DNA of 12,331 bases from Chloroflexota bacterium (GTDB lineage Bacteria; Chloroflexota; Dehalococcoidia; Plut-88900). The DNA is taken from positions 1 to 12,331 of the forward strand of contig JADFJI010000030.1 of assembly GCA_022566235.1 (NCBI GenBank), read 5' to 3'. Below are positions 1 to 5,972 of this stretch, piece after piece; the stretch's first letter is position 1, and each line of letters starts with the position of its first letter. Both the position numbers and the translations under genes were made by a program. The notes below the pieces were generated by a model. It saw only the letters and a list, made by a program, of their open reading frames with translations. It searched no databases and was not told the origin of the DNA.

Positions 1-2
1 GT

Positions 3-1145
3 GACCTGGTGCTAGGGTTTCCCGGACGTAACCTGGTTGGGGTGATGGGCGCCAATGCGGTGGCGTCCCTGTTGAACCGCTACCAGGCCTTCACGGGGAA
101 GAGAATGGTGGTCCTGGGCACTGGGGACCTGGGTCTGAGCACCGCTGCCCTGGCCCTGGAGCAGGGAATACAGGTCGCGGCCATCGTTGACGTCGCTCCC
201 TCGGTTCGTGGAGACAGCGAGCTGCGCTCCAGGCTAGGGGGCCTGGGGGTGGCTTTTTACACCTCACACACCGTTATGGAGGCCCGGGGCCATCGGGAGG
301 TGGAGTCCATCCTTATCTCACAGATAGATGACCAGTACCAGCCTGTGAAAGGCGCAGAGCGAGAGCTGGAGTGTGACACTATCTGCCTGGCCATAGGATC
401 GGTGCCCAACGTGGAGCTCTCCTATCTAACGGGGTGCCGCCTGAGCTACCGCTCCCAGTTGGGAGGATTCGTTCCGGAGAGAGACCAGCACACAAGGTCC
501 AGCATCGATAGCGTCTACGTGGCGGGCGACGCCGGGGGGTTCTACGAAGGAATGGTAGCCAGTCCCTCCATCGCCATAGACCAGGGGCGTCTGGCTGGCT
601 TTGTAATCGCAGAGTCCCTGGGGGCCAAAGACCCGGATGCGGCCGCCACCTCAATGAAGGCCCTGGCTTCCTCGCTGGACGTACCCCGGGACAATGGGAC
701 TGGTAAGTATTTTGAGGCCTGGCTCTCCTCCCTACTGGCCGCCGGCGGCATGGATATCAACGTCTGCCAGTGCGAGGAGGTGACCCGCAGCGAGATTATG
801 GACGTCGCCCCACCCCGTTACCTCCAGTGGCCCTCCCGCCGGATGGGGGATAGGACCATAAACACCCTCCTGGAAGAGGCCCCCATAGACCTGGACCGGT
901 TGAAGCGCCTGACCAGGGCGGGAATGGGATACTGCCAGGGCAGACGTTGCCGGGAAGAGACGGCGATGCTGGTGGCCCGGGCCGCGGGTGTGGATGTATC
1001 CCAGGTGCCCCTGGCTTCCTATCGCCCTCCCGTGAGGCCCCTTCCCCTCAAGGTCATGTGGCCCCACGAGGAGACAGACCAGGAGCGCAGCGATTGGGTC
1101 AAGTGGTTCAGGGCTCCCACCAAGAAGGTCAACGAGCTTTCGTGA
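3..1145 (+). CDS. FAD/NAD-linked oxidoreductase alpha subunit with BFD-like [2Fe-2S] domain (opine/sarcosine oxidase alpha or HcnA/B type), 5'-truncated
   Basis: The frame is open to the left edge, so the N-terminal FAD-binding part is missing; a GTG at 9 is only an internal Val. Counting from that Val, a second Rossmann loop VVLGTGDLG lies at about residues 34-42. A FAD-site segment VYVAGDAGG lies at 169-177. A C-terminal BFD-like iron-sulfur domain has Cys253, Cys255, Cys309 and Cys314 (CQC and CQGRRC), followed by a Pro-rich tail (YRPPVRPLPL) typical of these alpha subunits. In the family (opine oxidase OoxA, D-hydroxyproline and sarcosine dehydrogenase alpha, HcnA/B) this subunit takes electrons from a DAO-type beta subunit that oxidises an amine. 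The next gene is such a beta subunit, which supports a two-subunit cytoplasmic or membrane-associated dehydrogenase. The substrate cannot be read from the sequence. All four cluster Cys are present, so the domain looks functional. Confidence 0.85.
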   Translation, partial: DLVLGFPGRNLVGVMGANAVASLLNRYQAFTGKRMVVLGTGDLGLSTAALALEQGIQVAAIVDVAPSVRGDSELRSRLGGLGVAFYTSHTVMEARGHREVESILISQIDDQYQPVKGAERELECDTICLAIGSVPNVELSYLTGCRLSYRSQLGGFVPERDQHTRSSIDSVYVAGDAGGFYEGMVASPSIAIDQGRLAGFVIAESLGAKDPDAAATSMKALASSLDVPRDNGTGKYFEAWLSSLLAAGGMDINVCQCEEVTRSEIMDVAPPRYLQWPSRRMGDRTINTLLEEAPIDLDRLKRLTRAGMGYCQGRRCREETAMLVARAAGVDVSQVPLASYRPPVRPLPLKVMWPHEETDQERSDWVKWFRAPTKKVNELS

Positions 1146-1179
1146 AAGGCCGTTTAATAATCTTCTCGAAAAGGGAAAT

Positions 1180-1247
1180 GTCCCGATGTTGAGTCCCGAG
1201 TATCGGGACGAGTCTGGACCAGGGGGTTTGTCCCGACATGTCGGGAC
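1180..1247. repeat. Cluster of GTCCCGA/TCGGGAC palindromic repeats
   Basis: Five copies of the 7-mer GTCCCGA or its complement lie within 68 bases: forward at 1180-1186, 1193-1199 and 1230-1236; inverted at 1203-1209 and 1241-1247. Two perfect inverted repeats result: 1193-1209 (3-base loop) and the 18-bp palindrome GTCCCGACATGTCGGGAC at 1230-1247. No T-run follows either, so neither is an obvious intrinsic terminator. It lies in the gap between the alpha and beta oxidoreductase genes. It could be a REP-type repeat, a regulator-binding array or an mRNA stabiliser between the cistrons. The repeat itself is certain; its role is not known. Confidence 0.8.
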
Positions 1248-1262
1248 CAGAATCCTCTTTCC

Positions 1263-1282
1263 CCCTTCCAGAAAAGGAAGGG
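1263..1282. repeat. CCCTTCC/GGAAGGG hairpin in an intergenic repeat-like stretch
   Basis: A 7-bp inverted repeat (1263-1269 with 1276-1282, 6-base A-rich loop) is followed by a GGGGGA run. A smaller inverted repeat GTGTT/AACAC (1305-1309 with 1314-1318) lies downstream. The polypyrimidine/polypurine style resembles dispersed intergenic repeats seen in many GC-rich genomes. No promoter motif is clear in the remaining bases up to the gene at 1367. The role is unknown. Confidence 0.4.
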
Positions 1283-1366
1283 AGATACAGGGGGATGGTC
1301 GAAAGTGTTGTTAAACACCCTCCTTCGTGAGCTGCGCGCAAGGCTGGCATCGATGCAGGCGAAACA

Positions 1367-2533
1367 ATGAAGCGTGATAGCGCCGACGTTGTCGTCATCG
1401 GGGCCGGGGTTTCCGGCCTCAGCTCGGCCTACTTCCTGGCCAGGGCGGGGATGGACGTGGTGGTGGTGGAGAAGGGGAGCGTTGGCGACGAGGCCTCGGG
1501 CCGGAGCGGGGGCATGATCAGCGATCGGATCGTTGAGCCCCCGCTGGTACCGACAGCATTGGAGTCCCTGAAAATATGGTCTACCCTGGACGAAGAGCTG
1601 GGCTATCCCACGGAGTTCGTCCATCAGGGCCGGCTACACGTAGCCCTCACAGAAGAGGAGATGGGTGAAATCTTCACGGAAAGGGAAGCAGCCCCTAAGT
1701 ACGGTGTGGAGGTCAACCAGGTCGACCTACCGGAGATGCAGGACATGATACCCGGTATCTCCCCACAGGTTCTGGGCGGAAACTTCTTCCCCAACGGAGG
1801 CCATGCCAATCCCCAAAGGACGGTCCAGGCCTATGCCTGGGCGTTTCAGGACAGGGGAGGCAGGCTCTATCAGCACACCACGGTCATCGGGATCAACGTC
1901 GTGGACGGCAAAGTGTCCTCTGTAGAGACCAGTGCCGGCGCTATAGCCACCGAGGTTGTGGTGAGCGCCGCCGGCCCCCAGACGGGCCTGATAGGGGAGA
2001 TGGCAGGGGTCCGCGTTCCCGTGGCCCCAGCAAGGGTGGAGATCATAGCAACCGTACCTCTGGAGCCCCGATTCAAGATCGCCCTGGTGGGCAGCGGCCT
2101 CTACGGGCGTCAGTCCACACGGGGGAATCTGCTCTTCGGGGGCGGGGCCCACGAGTGGACCGACGTGAACCTGACCAGCGATCCAGCAAAGCCCAACACG
2201 CCCATGATCCGGAACATCGCCCGGCGGCTGGCCGAGCTTCTGCCCGAGGCTGAAAACACACGTCTCCTCAGGAGCTGGGCGGGGATCGTGGAGCAGACCC
2301 CAGATCAGTTTCCCATCATAGACCGGCTGGGCCATCCCGAGGGATTCGTCGTGGTAACGGCATCGGCCCACGGCTTCGGCCTCAGCCCAGCGACGGGGCT
2401 CGCGGTGAGCCAGCTGGTCATCGACGGCGTATGCTCCTTCGACATCAGTGGGTTGAAGTTAAGCCGGTTCGCCAAAATAGACAAGTCCTGGCGTCAGGCC
2501 TGGGGCTGGGAGAAGGGGGCCTACAATACCTAG
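1367..2533 (+). CDS. DAO-family FAD-dependent oxidoreductase, beta subunit (sarcosine/opine oxidase beta or HcnC type)
   Basis: 388 residues, full length for the family. An N-terminal dinucleotide fold is VVVIGAGVSG (8-17), with Glu35 at the end of beta-2 for the FAD ribose. The FAD-contact segment ASGRSGGMIS spans 43-52. The substrate-domain stretch GGHANPQRT spans 144-152, and AAGPQTG 201-207. A C-terminal FAD/substrate signature is WAGIVEQTPDQFPIID (304-319) with SAHGFGLSPATG (333-344). Known members oxidise the C-N bond of glycine, sarcosine, opines, hydroxyproline or similar amines to an imine, passing electrons to an alpha subunit. The upstream gene is of that alpha type, so the two probably form one complex, although 221 repeat-rich bases separate them. 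The ATG at 1367 sits just before the conserved beta strand; its ribosome-binding site is weak. The substrate is not assignable. A hairpin terminator appears to end the unit. Confidence 0.85.
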   Translation: MKRDSADVVVIGAGVSGLSSAYFLARAGMDVVVVEKGSVGDEASGRSGGMISDRIVEPPLVPTALESLKIWSTLDEELGYPTEFVHQGRLHVALTEEEMGEIFTEREAAPKYGVEVNQVDLPEMQDMIPGISPQVLGGNFFPNGGHANPQRTVQAYAWAFQDRGGRLYQHTTVIGINVVDGKVSSVETSAGAIATEVVVSAAGPQTGLIGEMAGVRVPVAPARVEIIATVPLEPRFKIALVGSGLYGRQSTRGNLLFGGGAHEWTDVNLTSDPAKPNTPMIRNIARRLAELLPEAENTRLLRSWAGIVEQTPDQFPIIDRLGHPEGFVVVTASAHGFGLSPATGLAVSQLVIDGVCSFDISGLKLSRFAKIDKSWRQAWGWEKGAYNT

Positions 2534-2569
2534 GTCCAAACTCTCAGCCAACTCCTGGCCCAATCTGAC

Positions 2570-2606
2570 GGCTTGAAGGTTATTTTGACACCCTCAAGCC
2601 CATTTT
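2570..2606 (+). terminator. Terminator-like hairpin after the DAO-family gene
   Basis: An 11-base stem with one A-C mismatch (2570-2580 GGCTTGAAGGT pairs with 2590-2600 ACCCTCAAGCC) has a 9-base loop and is followed by CATTTTCC. It lies 37 bases after the stop codon at 2533. The T-run is short, so termination strength is uncertain. A TTGACA hexamer at 2585-2590 falls in the loop and arm of this hairpin. Confidence 0.5.
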
Positions 2607-2636
2607 CCGCCATTACGCCCGAGGGTCGAGCGCTGC

Positions 2637-3443
2637 ATGGAAGCCGATAAATTCTCCGCCGAGTCCATCGAGAACGGCCTTAGTACCCGGTTTGTGGGCC
2701 GGGAGCTCTATTTCTTCGACAGCCTGCCCACCACCATGGTCGTAGCCGACTCTAAGGCAAATGAGGGCGCACCGGATGGCGCCGCCGTGGTCGCCGACCA
2801 CCAGACCGCGGGCCGCGGCCGGTTCGACCGGACCTGGATCACGGCCAGGGGGGCCTCCATCGCCGTATCGATCATCCTCAGGCCCCGGGCCGAAGAGCTG
2901 CCCAAGATGCACATGATCGCCTCCCTGGCAGTGGCCCGGAGCATCGAGGAGGCCTGCGGCCTATCGCCCCGGATCAAGTGGCCTAACGACGTGCTCATCG
3001 GCGGTAAGAAGGTCTCGGGCATCCTGCTTACCAGCACCTTTCAGGGCGATAAGCTGGGGCACGCCAACATGGGTATCGGGATAAACGTCAACCTGGACCG
3101 GCGGACCCTCGAGGAGATCACTCCGCCGGCCACCAGCCTGTCGGCGGAACTGGGACGCCCCGTGCCCCGTTTGAAGGTATTTTGCGCCCTGATGAGCGCA
3201 CTGGAAGACCTCTACCTTCTGATGCGCGAGGGCGGCGATATACTGGCGAAGTGGAGACCTTACCTTGTAACCCTGGGGCAGCAGGTCCGGGTACAGTGGC
3301 GAAGAGAAGACCTTGCGGGGTACGTGGAGGAAGGCTATGCCGAGGACGTAGACCAGGACGGACGACTGGTGCTTCGACTTGCCGATGGCTCCCGGAAGAC
3401 CCTCTCCTCCGGCGAGGTGACCCTGCATAGCCAGGGGCCCTAG
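2637..3443 (+). CDS. birA: Biotin--[acetyl-CoA-carboxylase] ligase, monofunctional (group I)
   Basis: 268 residues. It activates biotin with ATP to biotinyl-AMP and transfers it to the target Lys of biotin carboxyl carrier domains. Visible motifs: TAGRGRFDRTW (57-67), the biotinyl-AMP binding loop; KWPNDVLIGGKKVSGIL (114-130), the core LplA/BirA active site with its Lys; GIGINVN (146-152); TSLSAELG (167-174). A small SH3-like C-terminal domain spans about 213-265. There is no N-terminal winged-helix region: the first 20 residues lead straight into the catalytic fold. It should therefore not repress biotin genes as E. coli BirA does. GAGGG at 2621-2625 is a weak ribosome-binding site 11 bases ahead of the ATG. 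No biotin biosynthesis or carboxylase genes are nearby, and it appears to be a single-gene unit. Confidence 0.93.
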   Translation: MEADKFSAESIENGLSTRFVGRELYFFDSLPTTMVVADSKANEGAPDGAAVVADHQTAGRGRFDRTWITARGASIAVSIILRPRAEELPKMHMIASLAVARSIEEACGLSPRIKWPNDVLIGGKKVSGILLTSTFQGDKLGHANMGIGINVNLDRRTLEEITPPATSLSAELGRPVPRLKVFCALMSALEDLYLLMREGGDILAKWRPYLVTLGQQVRVQWRREDLAGYVEEGYAEDVDQDGRLVLRLADGSRKTLSSGEVTLHSQGP

Positions 3444-3445
3444 GG

Positions 3446-3454
3446 TGCTACAAT
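3446..3454 (+). promoter_or_regulatory. Possible extended -10 element (TGCTACAAT) after birA
   Basis: TGCTACAAT fits the extended -10 form TGnTAnnnT, directly after the birA stop codon. No good -35 is seen upstream. If used, it would give the SDR gene at 3692 a leader of about 230 bases containing the stem-loop at 3568-3591. A 7-codon ATG-to-stop frame at 3460-3483 follows but has no sign of being coding. Weak call. Confidence 0.25.
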
Positions 3455-3567
3455 CCTCCATGCTTGTCACGCCTACACCATGAGTAAGTAAAATATCATG
3501 CACCGCTCATGCTTCGGGCCTTCCTATAAAGACAGACGGGGATTATGGGGGGGAGGGTTAAGAAAGC

Positions 3568-3591
3568 ATGGCGATAGGGGTAACTCGCCAT
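3568..3591. other. Stem-loop ATGGCGA/TCGCCAT in the leader region of the SDR pair
   Basis: A perfect 7-bp inverted repeat, 3568-3574 with 3585-3591, has a 10-base loop. It lies in the 248-base gap before the SDR genes and has no T-run, so it is not a typical terminator. A G-rich run (3547-3557) precedes it. I recognise no riboswitch family. It could be an operator or an RNA leader structure. Confidence 0.35.
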
Positions 3592-3610
3592 CATGAGCTA
3601 GCCTGCTCTG

Positions 3611-3644
3611 CCTGTCCTGAGCCTGTACCGAGCTTGTCGAAGGG
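3611..3644. repeat. REP-like extragenic repeat of the CCTGAGCTTGTCGAAGGG type, internally duplicated
   Basis: Two 11-mers lie in tandem, CCTGTCCTGAG (3611-3621) and CCTGTACCGAG (3622-3632), differing at two positions. They are followed by CTTGTCGAAGGG (3633-3644). Removing one 11-mer gives the dispersed extragenic repeat CCTGTCCTGAGCTTGTCGAAGGG, which I know from many unrelated bacterial genomes. The 7-base word GAGCTAG occurs on both sides (3595-3601 and 3644-3650), like a short target duplication. It lies 48 bases before the first SDR gene. Confidence 0.6.
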
Positions 3645-3691
3645 AGCTAGTTGAAGGGTGAACGGATTAATTTCTGAGGAGGACGGGCCCC

Positions 3692-4504
3692 ATGCTGAAG
3701 ACCTTTGATTTCACGGGGAAGGTGGCAATAGTCACCGGGGGCGGCACGGGGCTGGGCAGGGAGGTGGCCCGGGGCCTCGCTGACCTGGGAACGGATGTGG
3801 CAGTGGCGGGACGAAGACTCGGGCCCATAGAGGAGACGGCCAGAGAGGTAGAAGCCGCGGGCCGAAGGTCCCTGGCCATATCCACCGATGTTATCGACTC
3901 GACCCAGGTCAACAACCTGATAGACCGGACGATATCAGAGCTGGGCCGGATCGATATCCTGATCAACAACGCCGGCATCGCCGGCGCCGACGACCCCAGT
4001 AAGGCCGTCTGGGAGATCAGCGACGAGGCCTGGCGTCAGGGCATAGACGGCGACCTGACCGGGTCGTTCTACTGCGCCCGGGCCGCGGGCAAACACATGG
4101 TGGAGCGAGGCTACGGAAAGATCGTCAACGTCTCATCGGGCTTCGGGTACGGGACCCGGCGGGGACAGGTGATGTATGGCGTGGCCAAGGCCGGAGTGAT
4201 CCAACTGACCCGGGTCCTGGCGATGCAGTGGGCGCGAAGCAACATCAATGTCAACTGTATCGTCCCCGGGGCATTCGCCGTGACCCCCGAGGAGATGGCC
4301 AAGACCAGAGAGGAGCGTGCCCACAGGTTCATACCTGCTGGTTACGTGGCTACGGCCAAAGAGCTGGTGGGCCTGGTCATATTCCTCTGCTCAGACAGCG
4401 CATCGTATATCACCGGCGAGAACGTAATGGTGGATGGCGGAGCCCTTATCGGGGCCTACGCCCCCTGGGGCTATCAACCCATTATTCCCCTGGTGGAGGG
4501 GTAA
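3692..4504 (+). CDS. SDR-family NAD(P)-dependent oxidoreductase (classical short-chain dehydrogenase)
   Basis: 270 residues. The classical SDR layout is clear: cofactor loop TGGGTGLG (15-22), structural NNAG (92-95), catalytic Ser149 in NVSSG, and Tyr162/Lys166 in YGVAK. The PG turn is at 192-193 and the C-terminal strand TGENVMVDGG at 241-250. The Asn of the usual catalytic tetrad, expected in the vNLTG helix, is Asp121 (GDLTG). A C-terminal extension of about 20 residues (rich in Pro, Gly, Trp and Tyr) exceeds the common 250-residue form. The family oxidises or reduces alcohol/keto groups with NAD(P)(H) in the cytoplasm; the substrate is unknown. AGGAGG (3677-3682) sits 9 bases before the ATG. 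The next SDR gene starts 1 base after the stop, so the two are almost certainly co-translated. Confidence 0.9.
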   Translation: MLKTFDFTGKVAIVTGGGTGLGREVARGLADLGTDVAVAGRRLGPIEETAREVEAAGRRSLAISTDVIDSTQVNNLIDRTISELGRIDILINNAGIAGADDPSKAVWEISDEAWRQGIDGDLTGSFYCARAAGKHMVERGYGKIVNVSSGFGYGTRRGQVMYGVAKAGVIQLTRVLAMQWARSNINVNCIVPGAFAVTPEEMAKTREERAHRFIPAGYVATAKELVGLVIFLCSDSASYITGENVMVDGGALIGAYAPWGYQPIIPLVEG

Positions 4505-4505
4505 T

Positions 4506-5252
4506 ATGTTACCCGAACCATTCAACCTGGAAGGACGGAAAGCGGTGATGGCCAGCCGGGGAGGGAAACTGACCCGGGCCCTGGCCTCGGCCCTCCTGGA
4601 AGCCGGGGCAAGTCTGGCCCTGGTCCTCCCATCATCGAAGTCCAGTGACGGGATAGTGGAATCCCTCAAAGGGCAGGGAGCCGATGTTATCTGTGTCCCC
4701 TGGGACCCCAAAGATGTTCCGGGGCTGCGAGGGTCGGTTGAGGAGGCCGTCTCCCGGCTTGAGCAGGTAGATATCCTGGTGAACGACCTGTCGACGAAGT
4801 TCGCCAGACCCTTCAAAGATATGACCGGTGAAGAGTGGCATCGGGTCATCCAACTCAACCTCGATTCGGTGTTCTACGCTTGTAAGGGCGTAGCCCCGCA
4901 CATGCTGGCCCGGCACGGCGGGCGGATAGTCAACGTGGCCTCGGCCCTGGGCGCCAGGGTCGTGGTCAACGAGAGCGCCTACTGCACGGCCATGGGCGGG
5001 GTGCTTCAACTGACCCGGGCCCTGGGGCTGGAATGGGCTAGAGATAACATTCGGGTCAACGCCATCGCCCCGGGATGGATATCGGACTCCCCCGACGAGT
5101 TGCCGGACAGCATCCGTCGGTACATCCCGATGCAGCGCTGGGGCAGGCCCGAGGACCTGGGTGGTTTGCTGGTTTATCTGGCCTCGGAGTCCTGCAGCTT
5201 CACCACCGGAGAGACGATATTCGTAGATGGCGGTGTCATGATCCGAACCTAG
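4506..5252 (+). CDS. SDR-fold protein lacking cofactor-loop and catalytic-Lys motifs (probable pseudoenzyme)
   Basis: 248 residues from the ATG at 4506, chosen because GGAGGGG (4495-4501) lies just ahead and LEGRKAVM then aligns with the usual SDR N-terminus. An earlier in-frame start at 4434 would add 24 residues overlapping the previous gene. The fold is recognisable: VDILVN, the tetrad-type Asn118 in LNLD, NVAS with Ser146, Tyr159, VNAIAPGW (184-191), and TGETIFVDGG (234-243). Key motifs are broken, however. The Gly-rich loop reads ASRGGKLTRALA instead of TGxxxGxG, NNAG is NDLS (93-96), and YxxxK is YCTAM, putting Met163 at the catalytic Lys. The reading frame is clean, so this is a maintained protein rather than a decayed gene. 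Its place directly behind an intact SDR suggests a structural or regulatory partner; that is inference. Confidence 0.85.
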   Translation: MLPEPFNLEGRKAVMASRGGKLTRALASALLEAGASLALVLPSSKSSDGIVESLKGQGADVICVPWDPKDVPGLRGSVEEAVSRLEQVDILVNDLSTKFARPFKDMTGEEWHRVIQLNLDSVFYACKGVAPHMLARHGGRIVNVASALGARVVVNESAYCTAMGGVLQLTRALGLEWARDNIRVNAIAPGWISDSPDELPDSIRRYIPMQRWGRPEDLGGLLVYLASESCSFTTGETIFVDGGVMIRT

Positions 5253-5306
5253 TACTTAACTGATAGGCCGCGAATAGGCAGATGGAAAATAGGAAAGGAG
5301 TTTCAG

Positions 5307-5723
5307 ATGGCAACTAAGAAGGCTCTTCCGTGCCCCACCACGATAGATCGTAGCGCGATCTTCAACTGGGGGCTGAAGATATCGAACTTCAGTGAGATCG
5401 TCATCCTTACAGGCCAGATCGATGCAGACCCGGACGGCAATGTGCGGCACCCTGATGACCCCGTTGGTCAGACCCAGGCAATATTCGATTCCCTGGTGGG
5501 AATGCTGGAAGCGGAGGGCTGGTCCGTGGACGATGTGATCAGGGTAGAGGTCACCGTGACCAAAGACGTCGACCTCGACAAGCACCGGGCCGGGATATTC
5601 GGGGTATGGGAAAACACCTTCAAAAACGTGGCCATCAAGCCCGCGGCCGGAACCCTGAGGGTAATCCACGCCCTGGCCAGGCCGGGTTTCTTCGTAGAGT
5701 TCGAGTTCATGGCCGCCCGATAG
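5307..5723 (+). CDS. RidA/YjgF/UK114-family protein without the catalytic Arg
   Basis: 138 residues, slightly longer than classical RidA (about 128). The family core is visible: VILTGQIDAD (32-41), a central helix QTQAIFDSLVGMLEAEG with VDDVIRVEVTVT (74-85), and the C-terminal strands FFVEFEFMA. Canonical RidA has PARSTV-type sequence in which Arg (Arg105 in E. coli) holds the substrate carboxylate; here it is PAAGTL with Ala114. By family knowledge, subgroups lacking that Arg are not expected to hydrolyse 2-aminoacrylate-type enamines, and their function is open. AAAGGAG (5294-5300) lies 6 bases before the ATG. It follows the SDR pair by 54 bases with no terminator seen, so it is probably in the same transcript. 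It may handle another reactive intermediate of the module. Confidence 0.85.
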   Translation: MATKKALPCPTTIDRSAIFNWGLKISNFSEIVILTGQIDADPDGNVRHPDDPVGQTQAIFDSLVGMLEAEGWSVDDVIRVEVTVTKDVDLDKHRAGIFGVWENTFKNVAIKPAAGTLRVIHALARPGFFVEFEFMAAR

Positions 5724-5903
5724 CTCCACTATCTTGTAGTCGGTCTGAAGGCCGCTGACCTGCCTGGCAAACTTACAGTGACGGCTCCTCAAGGGCTTCA
5801 CGCGCCTTATTCTTCGCTGAGAAAGCAACTGCTGGCCCTGCAATCGAGGCCAAGGGCCCCGGTTTGGGCGGTGGGTGGGAAAAACAATTCGGGGACGGGG
5901 CTG

Positions 5904-5921
5904 GGGGAGAAGCTTCTCCCC
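5904..5921. other. Perfect 18-bp palindrome in the G-rich leader of the luciferase-like gene
   Basis: GGGGAGAAGCTTCTCCCC is its own reverse complement, with no spacer. It lies 51 bases before the ATG at 5973. Several G-tracts precede it (5868-5907). No T-run follows, so it is not an intrinsic terminator. A dimeric regulator site or an RNA hairpin are both possible. The rest of the 249-base gap (5724-5972) shows no convincing gene or promoter. Confidence 0.6.
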
Positions 5922-5972
5922 TCGGGAACAAGGCCTCAGGCTGGCGAGAAACTGTACAAGAGAGCACCATAG

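Noticed and set aside
1193..1247. GTCCCGA hairpins as an intrinsic terminator or CRISPR repeats
   Set aside because: No T-run follows the hairpins. The spacing between copies is irregular and the copies are in both orientations, unlike a CRISPR array.
1154..1624. 156-residue minus-strand frame over the repeat region
   Set aside because: It runs through the palindromic repeats and the start of the DAO-family gene, with no family resemblance.
2585..2590. TTGACA as a -35 box for birA
   Set aside because: The hexamer is perfect, but no acceptable -10 lies 16-18 bases on. It falls within the terminator-like hairpin.
3460..3483. Seven-codon leaderless peptide after the possible -10 element
   Set aside because: It is too short and its composition is unremarkable. 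There is no link to regulation of the next gene, such as repeated codons for one amino acid.
4434..4505. Earlier in-frame start for the second SDR
   Set aside because: It would overlap the end of the first SDR and add 24 residues outside the fold. The ATG at 4506 has a better ribosome-binding site and the right N-terminus.
5868..5907. G-quadruplex
   Set aside because: There are enough G-tracts, but one loop is 11 bases long, so a stable four-tract arrangement is doubtful. Kept only as part of the palindrome observation.
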